A stretch of DNA of 64,000 bases. Source: Comamonas thiooxydans (lineage in GTDB: Bacteria > Pseudomonadota > Gammaproteobacteria > Burkholderiales > Burkholderiaceae_C). This document shows, in pieces, positions 1 through 8,161 of the stretch (position 1 is the stretch's first letter; the number at the start of each line of letters is the position of its first letter). Location of the stretch: the NCBI RefSeq assembly GCF_000964545.1, contig NZ_BBVD01000002.1:432112-496111 (forward strand), read 5' to 3'. The notes beneath the pieces were generated by a model that was given only the letters and a program-made list of their open reading frames with translations, was not told where the DNA came from and did not search any database. The position numbers and the translations under genes are program-made.

Positions 1-501
1 GCCCGATGCCGACGCAGTGACCGCATCCACCGGCACCGCCAGGTCTGCGGCCAGACCGTTATCGGCGCGGTACTGTGCGACACGCTGCGCCACGGCTTCG
101 GACAAGTCCTTGTGCGTGGCCCCCTGGTTGCTGGCACCGGACAGGCCGGCGTTGTAGGGAGCCGCAATATTTGCCCCCTCCTGACTCGGATCGGGAGCGA
201 CTGTGGCGCTGGGACGGCCATGGAAGTACTGCGGCCCGGTGAATTGCTGACCGATCAGGGCCGAGCCCACGATCCGGCCCTGGCGTTCGATCAGGCTGCC
301 ATTGGCTGCATGCGGGAACAGTGCCTGCGCCACACCCGTGGTCAGCAAGGGATAGGCAATGCCGGAGACCGCCATCACCAGCAGGGCGGCGCGCACGCTG
401 GAGCCCAGCAGATGTGGCCAGGAGGCGGATTGCGCCTCGGGCTGCGCTTGTGCATGGCTTGGTAGCACTGAAGCGCAAAGAGTTTGAGTCGATGTTTTCA
501 T
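1..501 (-). CDS. kdpC: KdpC, potassium-transporting ATPase subunit C (3' end cut by window edge)
   Basis: KdpC is the single-span membrane subunit that stabilises the KdpFABC high-affinity K+ pump. Reading the minus strand from the ATG at 501 gives 167 codons that run off the window without a stop. The protein has one N-terminal membrane segment (about residues 35-60), then the family motifs NGSLI and GQQFTGPQYFHGRPSAT, which are diagnostic for KdpC and absent from KdpB. A good ribosome-binding site (GGGAG) precedes the ATG. The gene starts only 65 bases after the kdpA stop. In the usual kdpFABC order a kdpB of about 2 kb lies there, so this placement is abnormal. The family is certain; the C-terminus is not visible. 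Confidence 0.93.
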   Translation of the reverse strand, partial: MKTSTQTLCASVLPSHAQAQPEAQSASWPHLLGSSVRAALLVMAVSGIAYPLLTTGVAQALFPHAANGSLIERQGRIVGSALIGQQFTGPQYFHGRPSATVAPDPSQEGANIAAPYNAGLSGASNQGATHKDLSEAVAQRVAQYRADNGLAADLAVPVDAVTASASG

Positions 502-512
502 GATTTGCTCCC

Positions 513-543
513 TGGTCTGCAGCCGTGCATGGACTGCAGACCA
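513..543. other. Perfect 10-bp inverted repeat in the kdpA-kdpC junction
   Basis: The arms TGGTCTGCAG (513-522) and CTGCAGACCA (534-543) are perfectly complementary and enclose an 11-base loop. The hairpin lies between the kdpA stop and the kdpC ribosome-binding site, where kdpB would be expected. There is no T-run on either side, so it is not a standard terminator. It could be an mRNA processing or stabilising hairpin, or a footprint of the event that removed kdpB; both readings are inference. Confidence 0.6.
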
Positions 544-566
544 TTGGCATCAATTGGAAGAAGGCG

Positions 567-2273
567 TCAGGCGTACAGCTGAGCCACAAGCATTTGCAGG
601 TGCTCGATCACGGGCCCCAGAGCCAGCGCCGGCAAAAAGGTCAACCCACCCACCACCAGCACCACAAACACCAGCAGGCCCATGAACAACGGCGTGGCCG
701 TGGGGAAAGTGCCCGGACCCGGAGGCACGGTGGCCTTGGCGGCCAGGCTGCCAGCCACGGCCAGCATGGGCACAAGCGTCAGAAAGCGCCCCGCCAGCAT
801 GGCCAGGCCCGTGGTGGTGTTGAAGAAGGGCGTGTTGGCATTCAGCCCTGCAAAAGCCGAGCCGTTGTTGGCCGTCGCCGAGGCATAGGCGTAGAGAATC
901 TCCGAGAAGCCATGCGGGCCGCGGTTGTTGAGACTGGCTGCGGCATCCGGCCAGAGCGCGGCCAGCGCCGTGAAGCCCAGAATGCAGGCCGGCGGCACCA
1001 GCACCGCCAGCATGACCAGCTTGATCTCGCGCACCTCGATTTTCTTGCCCAGGAATTCTGGGGTACGACCAATCATCATGCCGGCCAGAAACACCGTGAG
1101 GATGGCGTACTGAATCAGGTTGATCAGTCCCACGCCGTCGCCGCCGAAGACGCAGTTGAGCATCATCTGCGCCAGCGGCGTGATGCCGCCCAGCGGCGTC
1201 AGCGAATCATGCATGGCGTTGACCGAGCCCGTGGTGGCCGCGGTGGTGGTAGCCACGAACAAGGCCGTATCGGCAATGCCGAAGCGCAGCTCCTTGCCCT
1301 CCATATTGCCGCCGCTCTGGCTCAGGCTGTATTGCTGATCGGCTCCGGCGCGCGCCAGCAACTGGCTGCCGTTTTGCTCGGCCACAAACACCAGGCTCAG
1401 AAAGCCGACGAACATCACCATGCAGGCAGCAAACAGCACCCAGCCCTGCTTGCGCCGCAGCAGCATGGAGCCGAAGGCGTAGGTCATGCCGGCCGGGATC
1501 AGCAGCATCGAGAGGATGTGCAGCAGGTTGGTCAGCGGCGTCGGGTTCTCAAAGGGGTGGGCTGCATTCATGCCGAAGAAGCCGCCGCCATTCGTGCCCA
1601 GATGCTTGATGCTCTCCAGGCTGGCCACCGGCCCCATCAGCAGCTGCTGACGGCCACCTTCGAGCGTCGTCGCCACCGCGTCGGTGTGCAGAGTCTGCGG
1701 AATGCCCTGCCAGACATAGACCAGGGCCATGATGAAGGACAGCGGCAGCAGCACGCGCCAGAACACGCGCACGAAGTCGACCCAGAAGTTGCCGACATCC
1801 CTGCTACTGGATCGCGCCAGGCCGCGCACAAAGCCGGCACCGGCCGCGACCCCCGTGGTGGCACCGGCAAACATCAGGAAGGTGATGACCACCATCTGCG
1901 TCGCATTGCTCAGACTGTTCTCACCCGCGTAGGCCTGCCAGTTGGTATTGGTGATGAAGGAGGCAGCGGTGTTGAAGGCCAGGTCGGGCGCCTGCGCCGC
2001 GATCTCCAGCGGGTTCAGCGGCAGTGCGCCCTGCAGACGCAGCAGCAGATAACCCAGCAGCATCATCAGCGCATTGCTCAGCACCATAGCGGCGCCATAG
2101 CGCTGCCAGCCCATGCGCTCCTGCGGGTTCACGCCCATGACCCGGTAGCTCAGGCGCTCCAGCCAGCCATGACGCTCGCTGGTAAAGCAGCGTGCCAGCC
2201 ATTGGCCCATGGGAATCGTCAGCAAGGTTGCCGCAATCAGCACGGCGGCAAATTCCATCCAGGGTAACCACAT
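567..2273 (-). CDS. kdpA: KdpA, potassium-transporting ATPase channel subunit
   Basis: KdpA is the K+-channel-like subunit of the KdpFABC pump and carries the selectivity filter in the inner membrane. The 568-residue protein matches the family length (557 in E. coli). All four filter regions are visible: TNTNWQAYAGE (about 108-118), GTNGGGFFG (about 226-234), TGSVNAMHDS, and ANNGSAFAGL. The highly conserved IGRTPEFLGKKI segment and the C-terminal PALALGP motif are present. The ATG follows a GGGGTGG ribosome-binding site 12 bases after the upstream micro-ORF. The gene looks fully intact, which makes the lack of kdpB directly downstream more striking. Confidence 0.97.
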   Translation of the reverse strand: MWLPWMEFAAVLIAATLLTIPMGQWLARCFTSERHGWLERLSYRVMGVNPQERMGWQRYGAAMVLSNALMMLLGYLLLRLQGALPLNPLEIAAQAPDLAFNTAASFITNTNWQAYAGENSLSNATQMVVITFLMFAGATTGVAAGAGFVRGLARSSSRDVGNFWVDFVRVFWRVLLPLSFIMALVYVWQGIPQTLHTDAVATTLEGGRQQLLMGPVASLESIKHLGTNGGGFFGMNAAHPFENPTPLTNLLHILSMLLIPAGMTYAFGSMLLRRKQGWVLFAACMVMFVGFLSLVFVAEQNGSQLLARAGADQQYSLSQSGGNMEGKELRFGIADTALFVATTTAATTGSVNAMHDSLTPLGGITPLAQMMLNCVFGGDGVGLINLIQYAILTVFLAGMMIGRTPEFLGKKIEVREIKLVMLAVLVPPACILGFTALAALWPDAAASLNNRGPHGFSEILYAYASATANNGSAFAGLNANTPFFNTTTGLAMLAGRFLTLVPMLAVAGSLAAKATVPPGPGTFPTATPLFMGLLVFVVLVVGGLTFLPALALGPVIEHLQMLVAQLYA

Positions 2274-2285
2274 GATCCACCCCTT

Positions 2286-2378
2286 TCAGAGACGCGCCAG
2301 GGCGCGCACAAAGCCCAGCAGTCCGACAAAGCAGACCACAGTCAGGCTCACAAAAATCAGGTCTTGCAGCACTTGCAT
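2286..2378 (-). CDS. 30-residue membrane micro-protein in the kdp operon
   Basis: A short ORF on the minus strand, too small for ordinary gene calling, runs ATG to TGA between kdpF and kdpA. It encodes 30 residues: a short N-terminal stretch (MQVLQDL), one hydrophobic membrane span, and a basic end (RALARL). It starts 10 bases after the kdpF stop and ends 12 bases before the kdpA ATG, so it fills the spacer. From memory, similar tiny single-span ORFs accompany kdpF/kdpA in other bacteria, but I cannot check this. Its ribosome-binding site (GGGGCCGCC) is weak. It may be a second KdpF-like stabilising peptide; the function is unknown. Confidence 0.6.
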   Translation of the reverse strand: MQVLQDLIFVSLTVVCFVGLLGFVRALARL

Positions 2379-2388
2379 GGCGGCCCCT

Positions 2389-2484
2389 TCAGAATTTCTC
2401 GGGGCGCAGCAGCGCATAGCCCAAATAGGCAAACAGCCCCAGCGCCGTCAGGGCGGCCAGGGCTTCAATCCAGGTGATGGTCAT
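2389..2484 (-). CDS. kdpF: KdpF, small stabilising subunit of the Kdp pump
   Basis: KdpF is a single-span peptide that stabilises the KdpFABC complex. The ORF encodes 31 residues with one transmembrane helix and the family's C-terminal signature GYALLRPEKF. The ATG at 2484 is preceded by an excellent ribosome-binding site (GGGAGGA), whereas the other nearby ATG opens onto an immediate stop, which fixes this start. It is the first gene of the kdp operon; the 108 bases upstream should hold the promoter. I see a 6-bp hairpin (AAGCCG/CGGCTT) close to the start but no convincing KdpE site. Confidence 0.9.
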   Translation of the reverse strand: MTITWIEALAALTALGLFAYLGYALLRPEKF

Positions 2485-2592
2485 TTCATTCCTCCCGCAA
2501 GCCGTTCACGCGGCTTGATTGCGATGGAGGAACTGTAGGAATTCGCCCGTCAAGAACGGGTAGAGATTGGCCTTGCCGATATCAAGACGGCA

Positions 2593-3876
2593 TCAAGAAG
2601 CGGCTCGATTCGCGGCCGCAACCCCGGCCAGCCACTGAACGCGCAAGGCCAGCACGATGACCAGCGCCAGCACAGCCAAGGCCACGGAGCCGACGCCCGT
2701 CCAGCCCCAGCGCGACCAGAACCAGCCCGCCCCGGCCCCCAGCACGCTGGAGCCCATGTAATAGCCCCAGAGGTATAGCGACGATGCGTGCCCCTTGGAC
2801 TGCGTGGCCAGCCGCCCCACCCAGCCGCTGGCCACCGAATGCGCGATGAAGAACCCTGCCGTCAGCAGGACGATGCCGGCCACGATGACGGCCAGCGGCT
2901 GCAACAGGGTCAGCACCACGCCTGCGGCCATCAGCAAAGTGCCAGCGACCAGCACCGGGCCGCGGCCCAGCCTGTCGGCCAGCCCCCCGGCAATCGGCGA
3001 CGCCGCCGTGCCCAGCAGATAGGCGTAGAAGATATGGCTGATCTGCAACTGGCTCAGACCATAGGGCGATGCGCTGAGCAGAAAGCCGGCATAGTTGTAG
3101 ATGCTGACAAACACGCCCATCAGGCCGAAGGCGATCAAAAACAGCAGCGGCAGGCCCGGGTGGCGCAGATGCCGGCCCCAGGCCTGCAGGTGATACCGGG
3201 CACCCAGCCCGGTCTTCTTGATGAAGTTGCGCGAGTTGGGTAGCAGCCAGACAAAGCCAAGGGCGGCCAGCAGGTCAAGCACCGACAGTGCAGCCATGGC
3301 GTGGCGCCAGCCCCAGAACTCGGTCATCGCACTCATGCCGACCCGGCCCAGCATGCCGCCCAGCGCCGTGCCGCCCACGTACAGGCCCATGGCAAAGCCC
3401 AGGCCGGGCGGGTCGATCTCCTCGGACAGATAGGCCATGGCCACGGCAGGCACGCCGCCCAGCAGCAAGCCTTCCAGCGCGCGTGCGGCCAGCAGCGCAT
3501 GCCACTGCGGCATGAACGAAGCCAGCAGATTGCACAGCGCCGCCAGGGCCATGGAGATGAACATCAGCTTGCGCCGCCCCAGCCCCTCGGACAAGGCCCC
3601 CGCCAGCACGATGGAGCCGGCCAGGCAGGCCGTGGATACCGACAGCGCCAGCGCGCTCTGGGCCGGACTGACGGCAAAGCTGTGGGCCAGCTCGGGCAGC
3701 AGCGGCTGCACGCAGTACAGCAAGGAGAAGGTGGCAAACCCCGCCAGGAACAGCGCCACGCTGACCCGCCGGTACTCGGGCGTGCCGCGCTTGATCCATA
3801 CCGGGGCGGCAGAGGCTGGAGGCTGGATGGGCAAGGAGGTGTTCACATCCTGCGGGGCGCTGTTCATGAGGGGCAA
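2593..3876 (-). CDS. MFS transporter, YnfM/arabinose-efflux-like
   Basis: This is a 427-residue major facilitator with about 12 hydrophobic segments. It has an N-terminal cytoplasmic tail of about 30 residues, the MFS loop 2-3 signature around LSEGLGRRKLM, a glycine-rich helix 5 (GTALGGMLGR), and the second-half equivalent LADRLGRGPVL. The pattern fits the YnfM-like group of putative drug or sugar-efflux exporters driven by proton exchange in the inner membrane. The substrate cannot be told from sequence. The gene stands alone, 108 bases ahead of kdpF on the same strand; a second ATG at codon 4 is an equally good start. Confidence 0.85.
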   Translation of the reverse strand: MPLMNSAPQDVNTSLPIQPPASAAPVWIKRGTPEYRRVSVALFLAGFATFSLLYCVQPLLPELAHSFAVSPAQSALALSVSTACLAGSIVLAGALSEGLGRRKLMFISMALAALCNLLASFMPQWHALLAARALEGLLLGGVPAVAMAYLSEEIDPPGLGFAMGLYVGGTALGGMLGRVGMSAMTEFWGWRHAMAALSVLDLLAALGFVWLLPNSRNFIKKTGLGARYHLQAWGRHLRHPGLPLLFLIAFGLMGVFVSIYNYAGFLLSASPYGLSQLQISHIFYAYLLGTAASPIAGGLADRLGRGPVLVAGTLLMAAGVVLTLLQPLAVIVAGIVLLTAGFFIAHSVASGWVGRLATQSKGHASSLYLWGYYMGSSVLGAGAGWFWSRWGWTGVGSVALAVLALVIVLALRVQWLAGVAAANRAAS

Positions 3877-4133
3877 ATAAGGACCGGAGACTAGGCTGCT
3901 ATTGTGCTCCGCATCTGCCAGTTGCCGGAGCCAGCGGCCTTGGGCAATGGCGTCGCCCGCCCCGCATTTGCCGGAGCATCTCCATGAATTGGCCCTGCCG
4001 TTAAAATAAGCGCCCTCAAGACTTATTCACAGGTCTGCCCTGCATGGGTGCGGGCCTGGTGCGGCAAACGGACCGCCGCACCTTTTGTTGTCACAGCCGG
4101 CGTTCTCCGGCTGTATTTACAGCTCTCAATACT

Positions 4134-5762
4134 GTGTCATACGCCCCAGAAACCCGGCGCCGTCGTACGTTCGCCATCATCTCCCACCCGGACGCGGGTA
4201 AGACCACGCTGACCGAAAAGCTGCTGCTGTTCTCGGGCGCGATCCAGATTGCCGGCGCCGTCAAGGGCCGCAAGGCTTCGCGCCACGCCACCTCCGACTG
4301 GATGGAAATCGAAAAGCAGCGCGGCATCTCGGTGGCCTCGTCGGTGATGCAGATGAGCTACCGCGACCATGTGATCAACCTGCTCGACACTCCCGGCCAC
4401 AAGGACTTCTCGGAAGATACCTACCGCGTGCTGACGGCCGTGGACTCGGCGCTGATGGTGATCGACGCGGCCAACGGCGTGGAATCGCAGACCCGCCGCC
4501 TGATCGAGGTCTGCCGCCAGCGCAACACCCCCATCATCTCCTTCGTCAACAAGTTCGACCGTGAAGTGCGCGACCCGCTGGACATCATGGACGAAGTCGA
4601 GCGCGAGCTGGGCATGCCCTGCTGCCCCATCACCTGGCCCGTGGGCCAGGGCAAGAGCTTCGGCGGCATCATCAATCTGCAGACACAGAGCATGACGGTG
4701 TTTGCCGCCGGCAGCGAGAAGCGCCCCGAAGACTTCGAAGTCATCCCGCTGACGGAAGTCGACAGGCTGCGTGCCCGCTTCGGCCAGGCCTACGACGATG
4801 CCATCGAGAGCATGGAACTGGCCCAGGGCGCATCGGCCGAATGGGATCACCAGGCGTTTCTGGAAGGCAAGCTGACCCCCGTGTTCTTCGGCTCCGGCGT
4901 GAACAACTTCGGTGTGATGGAAGTGCTGAACGCCGTGGTCGACATGTCGCCCCCGCCCGGCCCGCGCGTCGCCTTCACCGAAGTGAACCGCCAGCGCGAA
5001 GAAGTCACCATTAACCCCGAAGACAAGACCTTCGCGGGCGTGGTGTTCAAGGTACAGGCGAACATGGATGCCAACCACCGCGACCGCATCGCCTTCGTGC
5101 GCGTGGCCAGCGGCAAGTACACGCCCGGCATGAAGATGAAGGTGCAGCGCACCGGCAAGGAGCTGCGCCCCACGTCCGTGGTGACCTTCATGAGCCAGCG
5201 CCGCGAGGCCGTTGACGAGGCCTATGCGGGCGACATCATCGGCTTCACGATTCACGGCGGCGTGCAGCTGGGCGACTCCATCACCGACGGCCCCAGCCTG
5301 CAGTTCACCGGCCTGCCCTTCTTCGCACCCGAAATGTTCATGACCGTGGTGCTCAAGAACCCGCTGCGCACCAAGCAGCTGCAGCAAGGCCTGATGCAAC
5401 TGGGCGAGGAAGGCGCGATCCAGGTCTTCAAGCCCGATGTCGGCGGCAATATGCTGCTGGGCGCCGTGGGTCAGCTGCAGTTCGAAGTGGTGCAGCACCG
5501 CCTCAAGACCGAGTACGACTGCGACGTGCGCCTGGAAGGCTGCCAGTACACCGGGGCGCGCTGGATCACGGCCGACTCGCCCGCCGAGCTGCGCGAGTTC
5601 GAGAACGCCTACCCCATGCGTCTGGCGCATGATGCGGCCGACACCCTGGCCTATCTGTGCACCAGCCCCTATGACGTGCGCCTGGCGCAGGAGCGCTTCC
5701 CCAAGATCCACTTCCACCCGCTGCGCGAGCATGCGGGCCTGGCACTGGGCTCGGCGAATTGA
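4134..5762 (+). CDS. prfC: Peptide chain release factor 3
   Basis: RF3 is the GTPase that removes RF1/RF2 from the ribosome after termination. I chose the GTG at 4134 (542 residues) because family members start close to the P-loop; the frame stays open upstream to 4044, but that extension is arginine/cysteine-rich and unlike RF3. Visible G motifs are SHPDAGKTT (17-25, P-loop), DTPGHKDFSEDT (G3, followed by the switch), and NKFDRE (G4). An EF-G-like domain II follows, then the RF3-specific C-terminal domain ending near KIHFHPLREH. It is monocistronic, with an MFS gene divergent upstream. The identity is certain; the start is probable, because no strong ribosome-binding site is seen. Confidence 0.95.
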   Translation: MSYAPETRRRRTFAIISHPDAGKTTLTEKLLLFSGAIQIAGAVKGRKASRHATSDWMEIEKQRGISVASSVMQMSYRDHVINLLDTPGHKDFSEDTYRVLTAVDSALMVIDAANGVESQTRRLIEVCRQRNTPIISFVNKFDREVRDPLDIMDEVERELGMPCCPITWPVGQGKSFGGIINLQTQSMTVFAAGSEKRPEDFEVIPLTEVDRLRARFGQAYDDAIESMELAQGASAEWDHQAFLEGKLTPVFFGSGVNNFGVMEVLNAVVDMSPPPGPRVAFTEVNRQREEVTINPEDKTFAGVVFKVQANMDANHRDRIAFVRVASGKYTPGMKMKVQRTGKELRPTSVVTFMSQRREAVDEAYAGDIIGFTIHGGVQLGDSITDGPSLQFTGLPFFAPEMFMTVVLKNPLRTKQLQQGLMQLGEEGAIQVFKPDVGGNMLLGAVGQLQFEVVQHRLKTEYDCDVRLEGCQYTGARWITADSPAELREFENAYPMRLAHDAADTLAYLCTSPYDVRLAQERFPKIHFHPLREHAGLALGSAN

Positions 5763-5773
5763 GCGCGTGATCA

Positions 5774-5886
5774 CCCCCTGAGCGGCTTTGCCGCTTCCCC
5801 CTCTCTGGCGCTACGCGCCGGAGGGGGACGACGCCCTCGCTGCGGGGCGGCCCTTGCTCGGCGTCACGCCGATGGGCCGCGCCAGG
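5774..5886 (+). repeat. Dispersed GC-rich intergenic repeat (family R1, copy 1)
   Basis: This roughly 110-base element begins CCCCCTGAG, continues with CGCTTCCCCC, a small hairpin, GGGGGACGACG, and CCTCGCTGCGGGGCGG, and ends near CTTGCTCGGCG. Related copies lie at 8678 and, inverted, at 42541. It fills the gap between prfC and the HAD gene. The nested inverted segments suggest a structured, REP-like element. There is no coding potential or transposase. It probably lies within the prfC-HAD transcript. Confidence 0.8.
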
Positions 5887-5921
5887 TTCAAGCGTCCTTT
5901 GCAATGCATTGAGAGTTTTCT

Positions 5922-6722
5922 GTGAGCCAAGAATTTCTGCGCCCTTTGTCTGAACTGCGGACACCTGCCAAGCTGCTGGGCGTGCTGACCGATATCGACG
6001 ACACGCTGACCACCGACGGCGTGGTGCCCGAGCATGTGGTGGCCGCCATTGCGCGCCTCAAGGATGCGGGCCTGAAGATCGTGCCCATCACCGGCCGCCC
6101 CGTGGGCTGGAGCGTGCCCTTTGCATCGGCCTGGCCCGTGGACGCCATCGTGGCCGAGAACGGAGCCGTGGCCCTGCGCCGCAATGCCCAGGGCGGCCTG
6201 GACAAGCTCTACCAGCAATCTGCCGACGAGCGCGCCCGCAACTTTGCCCGCATGCAGCAGGTGCTCGAGCAGATCGAGGCCACCGTGCCCGGCGCCAGAC
6301 GCGCCACGGACTCGGCCGGCCGCGAATGCGATATCGCCGTGGACCACAGCGAATTCACGAACATGCCCCAGGCACAGATCGATGAATGCGTGGCCATCAT
6401 GAAGGCGGCCGGCATGAATGCCACCGTCAGTTCCATCCACATCAACGGCTGGTTCGGCGAGCACAACAAGCTCGAAGGCGCGCGCTGGATCACACGCGAG
6501 CTGTTCGACATCGATCTGGACGCCACGCTGGCGCGCTGGGTGTATATCGGCGACTCGACCAACGACCAGCAGATGTTCGAGCACATGCCCCATAGCGTGG
6601 GCGTGGCCAATATCGCGCGCTTCGTGCCCCAGCTCAGGCATCTGCCGCGCCATGTGACCACGGCCGAGCGCGGCGACGGCTTTGTTCAGCTCGCAGAGCT
6701 GCTGCTGACTCAGCAAAAATAG
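5922..6722 (+). CDS. HAD-superfamily (type IIB) sugar-phosphatase-like hydrolase
   Basis: The 266-residue protein has the HAD nucleophile motif DIDDTLT (about 24-30), motif II in PITGRP, and the late motif GDSTNDQQMF with its acidic pair. The intervening cap fits subclass IIB (Cof, sucrose-phosphatase and mannosylphosphoglycerate-phosphatase relatives). It is likely a cytosolic Mg2+-dependent phosphatase for a sugar phosphate or similar metabolite; the substrate is unknown. The start is a GTG at 5922; a Leu/Thr-rich frame upstream is not conserved-looking. The stop codon (TAG at 6720-6722) falls inside the left arm of a 93-bp repeat element, so insertion of that element may have set the present C-terminus. 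Confidence 0.8.
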   Translation: MSQEFLRPLSELRTPAKLLGVLTDIDDTLTTDGVVPEHVVAAIARLKDAGLKIVPITGRPVGWSVPFASAWPVDAIVAENGAVALRRNAQGGLDKLYQQSADERARNFARMQQVLEQIEATVPGARRATDSAGRECDIAVDHSEFTNMPQAQIDECVAIMKAAGMNATVSSIHINGWFGEHNKLEGARWITRELFDIDLDATLARWVYIGDSTNDQQMFEHMPHSVGVANIARFVPQLRHLPRHVTTAERGDGFVQLAELLLTQQK

Positions 6723-6807
6723 TAGCTGCAACCGCTCTTTGCTTAATGATTTCAGCATCAAAACAATCTGAAATCTTTTGAAAACAAGCGCAAGCAGCTC
6801 TCATTTT
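6715..6807. repeat. 93-bp palindromic element (family R2, copy A)
   Basis: The left arm (6715-6736) contains TAGTAGCTGCAACCGCT. The right arm (6787-6807) contains AGCGCAAGCAGCTCTCATTTT, its approximate reverse complement. The centre is AT-richer and not conserved with other copies. Total length is 93 bases, matching the other four copies found here. It overlaps the stop codon of the HAD gene and lies directly before that gene's terminator. Confidence 0.7.
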
Positions 6808-6808
6808 C

Positions 6809-6845
6809 AAAGGCCTCCGTGCTTGCTGGCACAGAGGCCTTTTTT
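6809..6845 (+). terminator. Rho-independent terminator after the HAD gene
   Basis: The stem AAAGGCCTC (6809-6817) pairs with GAGGCCTTT, extended inward by GTGC/GCAC across one mismatch. The loop is 6 bases, and a T-run closes it at 6840-6845. It separates the HAD gene from the TRAP operon. Confidence 0.85.
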
Positions 6846-6973
6846 GACGCCCATCCATCGCCAAACACGATGCACCCACCCGTACAAGACGACCCCCGGA
6901 TGCGTAAAAACCCACGGTTGGCACTCACTACAATTTTTGATTCATTTCAAAACATTTCTGAGAGACCAACACC

Positions 6974-7960
6974 ATGCGCATGATTCGCCGCACCTTCGTC
7001 GCCACGGCCGTGGCAGCAACAGCCGCCCTGAGCGCAGGCACTGCATTTGCCCAGGGCAAGGAAGTCAAGATCGGCTATGCGCTGGCCGTCAACTCCCACT
7101 ACGGCGCTGCCGCCAACGCCTGGGCCGAGGGCGTGGAAAAAGGCACCAACGGTGCCTACAAGTTCAAGCAGTTCCCTGCCTCCGCGCTGGGCGGCGAGCG
7201 CGAGCTGATCGAAGGCCTGCAGCTGGGCACCGTGGAAGCCGCCATCGTCTCCACGGGAGCGCTGAGCAACTTCGTGCCCGATGTGGGCGTGGTGGACATC
7301 CCCTTCCTGTTCCGCGACACCCAGCACGCACGTGCCGTGATGGACGGTGCCTTCGGTCAGGAGCTGCTCGCCAAGTTCCAGAAGCGCGGTCTGATCGCGC
7401 TGGCCTGGGGCGAGCAGGGCTTTCGCCATCTGAGCAACAACAAGCATGCCGTCAATGGCGTGCCCGACCTCAAGGGCCTGAAGATCCGCGTGACCGAGAA
7501 CCCCGTGCACATCACGGCCTTCCGTACCCTGGGTGCCTCGCCCACTCCCATGTCCTGGCCCGAAGTCATCGGTGCACTGCAGCAGGGCACGATCGACGGC
7601 CAGGAGAACCCCATCTCCGTGCTGGTGTCCGCCAAGCTGTGGCAGGTGCAAAAGCACCTGACCCTGACCTCCCACGTCTACGCCCCCATGGCCCTGATCG
7701 TGTCGCCCTCGTTCTGGGGATCGCTGAACGCCGCCCAGAAGACCGCCTTCACCGAAGCTGCCAAGAAGGGTGCTCTGGCCTCTCGCGCCTTCGTGGACAA
7801 CGTGGAGAAGAAGGGCGTGGAAGAAGCCAAGGCCAACGGCATGAAGGTCGTGGAGAAGGTCGATCAGACCGCCTTCCGCACCGCGCTGGAGCCCGCGTAC
7901 AAGGAATACGCCAAGAAGTTCGGCCAGAAGACGCTGGACTCCATCACCGCCGTCAAGTAA
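6974..7960 (+). CDS. dctP: TRAP transporter substrate-binding protein DctP
   Basis: This periplasmic receptor of a tripartite ATP-independent transporter captures an organic acid and delivers it to DctQM. The 328-residue precursor has a clear Sec signal peptide ending AFAQ (about residue 26). The core carries the DctP hallmarks: LKGLKIRVTENP, where the arginine contacts the substrate carboxylate, and DGQENP near residue 217. The PALALGGERELIEGL-type segment (here PASALGGERELIEGL) is also typical. The ATG follows a GAGAGA ribosome-binding site. The gene comes first in dctPQM. A strong hairpin follows it, so it is likely made in excess over the membrane subunits. The ligand cannot be assigned. 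Confidence 0.95.
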   Translation: MRMIRRTFVATAVAATAALSAGTAFAQGKEVKIGYALAVNSHYGAAANAWAEGVEKGTNGAYKFKQFPASALGGERELIEGLQLGTVEAAIVSTGALSNFVPDVGVVDIPFLFRDTQHARAVMDGAFGQELLAKFQKRGLIALAWGEQGFRHLSNNKHAVNGVPDLKGLKIRVTENPVHITAFRTLGASPTPMSWPEVIGALQQGTIDGQENPISVLVSAKLWQVQKHLTLTSHVYAPMALIVSPSFWGSLNAAQKTAFTEAAKKGALASRAFVDNVEKKGVEEAKANGMKVVEKVDQTAFRTALEPAYKEYAKKFGQKTLDSITAVK

Positions 7961-7970
7961 GCACTGCCAA

Positions 7971-8009
7971 CATGGGCCTGCCTCCGCTGAGGCCGGCCCA
8001 TGCATTTTT
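7971..8009 (+). terminator. Intercistronic terminator/attenuator between dctP and dctQ
   Basis: The stem CATGGGCC (7971-7978) pairs with GGCCCATG (7995-8002), and an inner stem GCCTC/GAGGC encloses a CGCT tetraloop. A CATTTTTC tract follows. This looks like an intrinsic terminator lying inside the operon. Partial read-through would yield more DctP than DctQM, the ratio a binding-protein-dependent transporter needs. It could also stabilise the 3' end of the dctP mRNA. Confidence 0.7.
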
Positions 8010-8161
8010 CTCCCTCCTGGGCAAGGCAGGTCCTTGCCCGGCTGCGGTCAGCACGAATGGACTTGCGCCAATTCCTGCCGATGATGAAGCAGCTCTCAAC
8101 TTTGTGATGCAGCCAGCTCCTGCGGCGTTCCATGCCGCTGCGCCTGCTCACCCCCACTCCT

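Noticed and set aside
525..2267. A 580-codon plus-strand frame opposite kdpA
   Set aside because: It is the antisense shadow of kdpA, rich in His/Gln/Arg with no recognisable motif.
4044..4133. Upstream extension of prfC by 30 codons
   Set aside because: The extra residues are Arg/Cys-rich and unlike RF3; the GTG at 4134 matches the usual N-terminus.
4137..5774. A 545-codon minus-strand frame opposite prfC
   Set aside because: It is a shadow of RF3. Its product has the typical mirrored composition and no domain.
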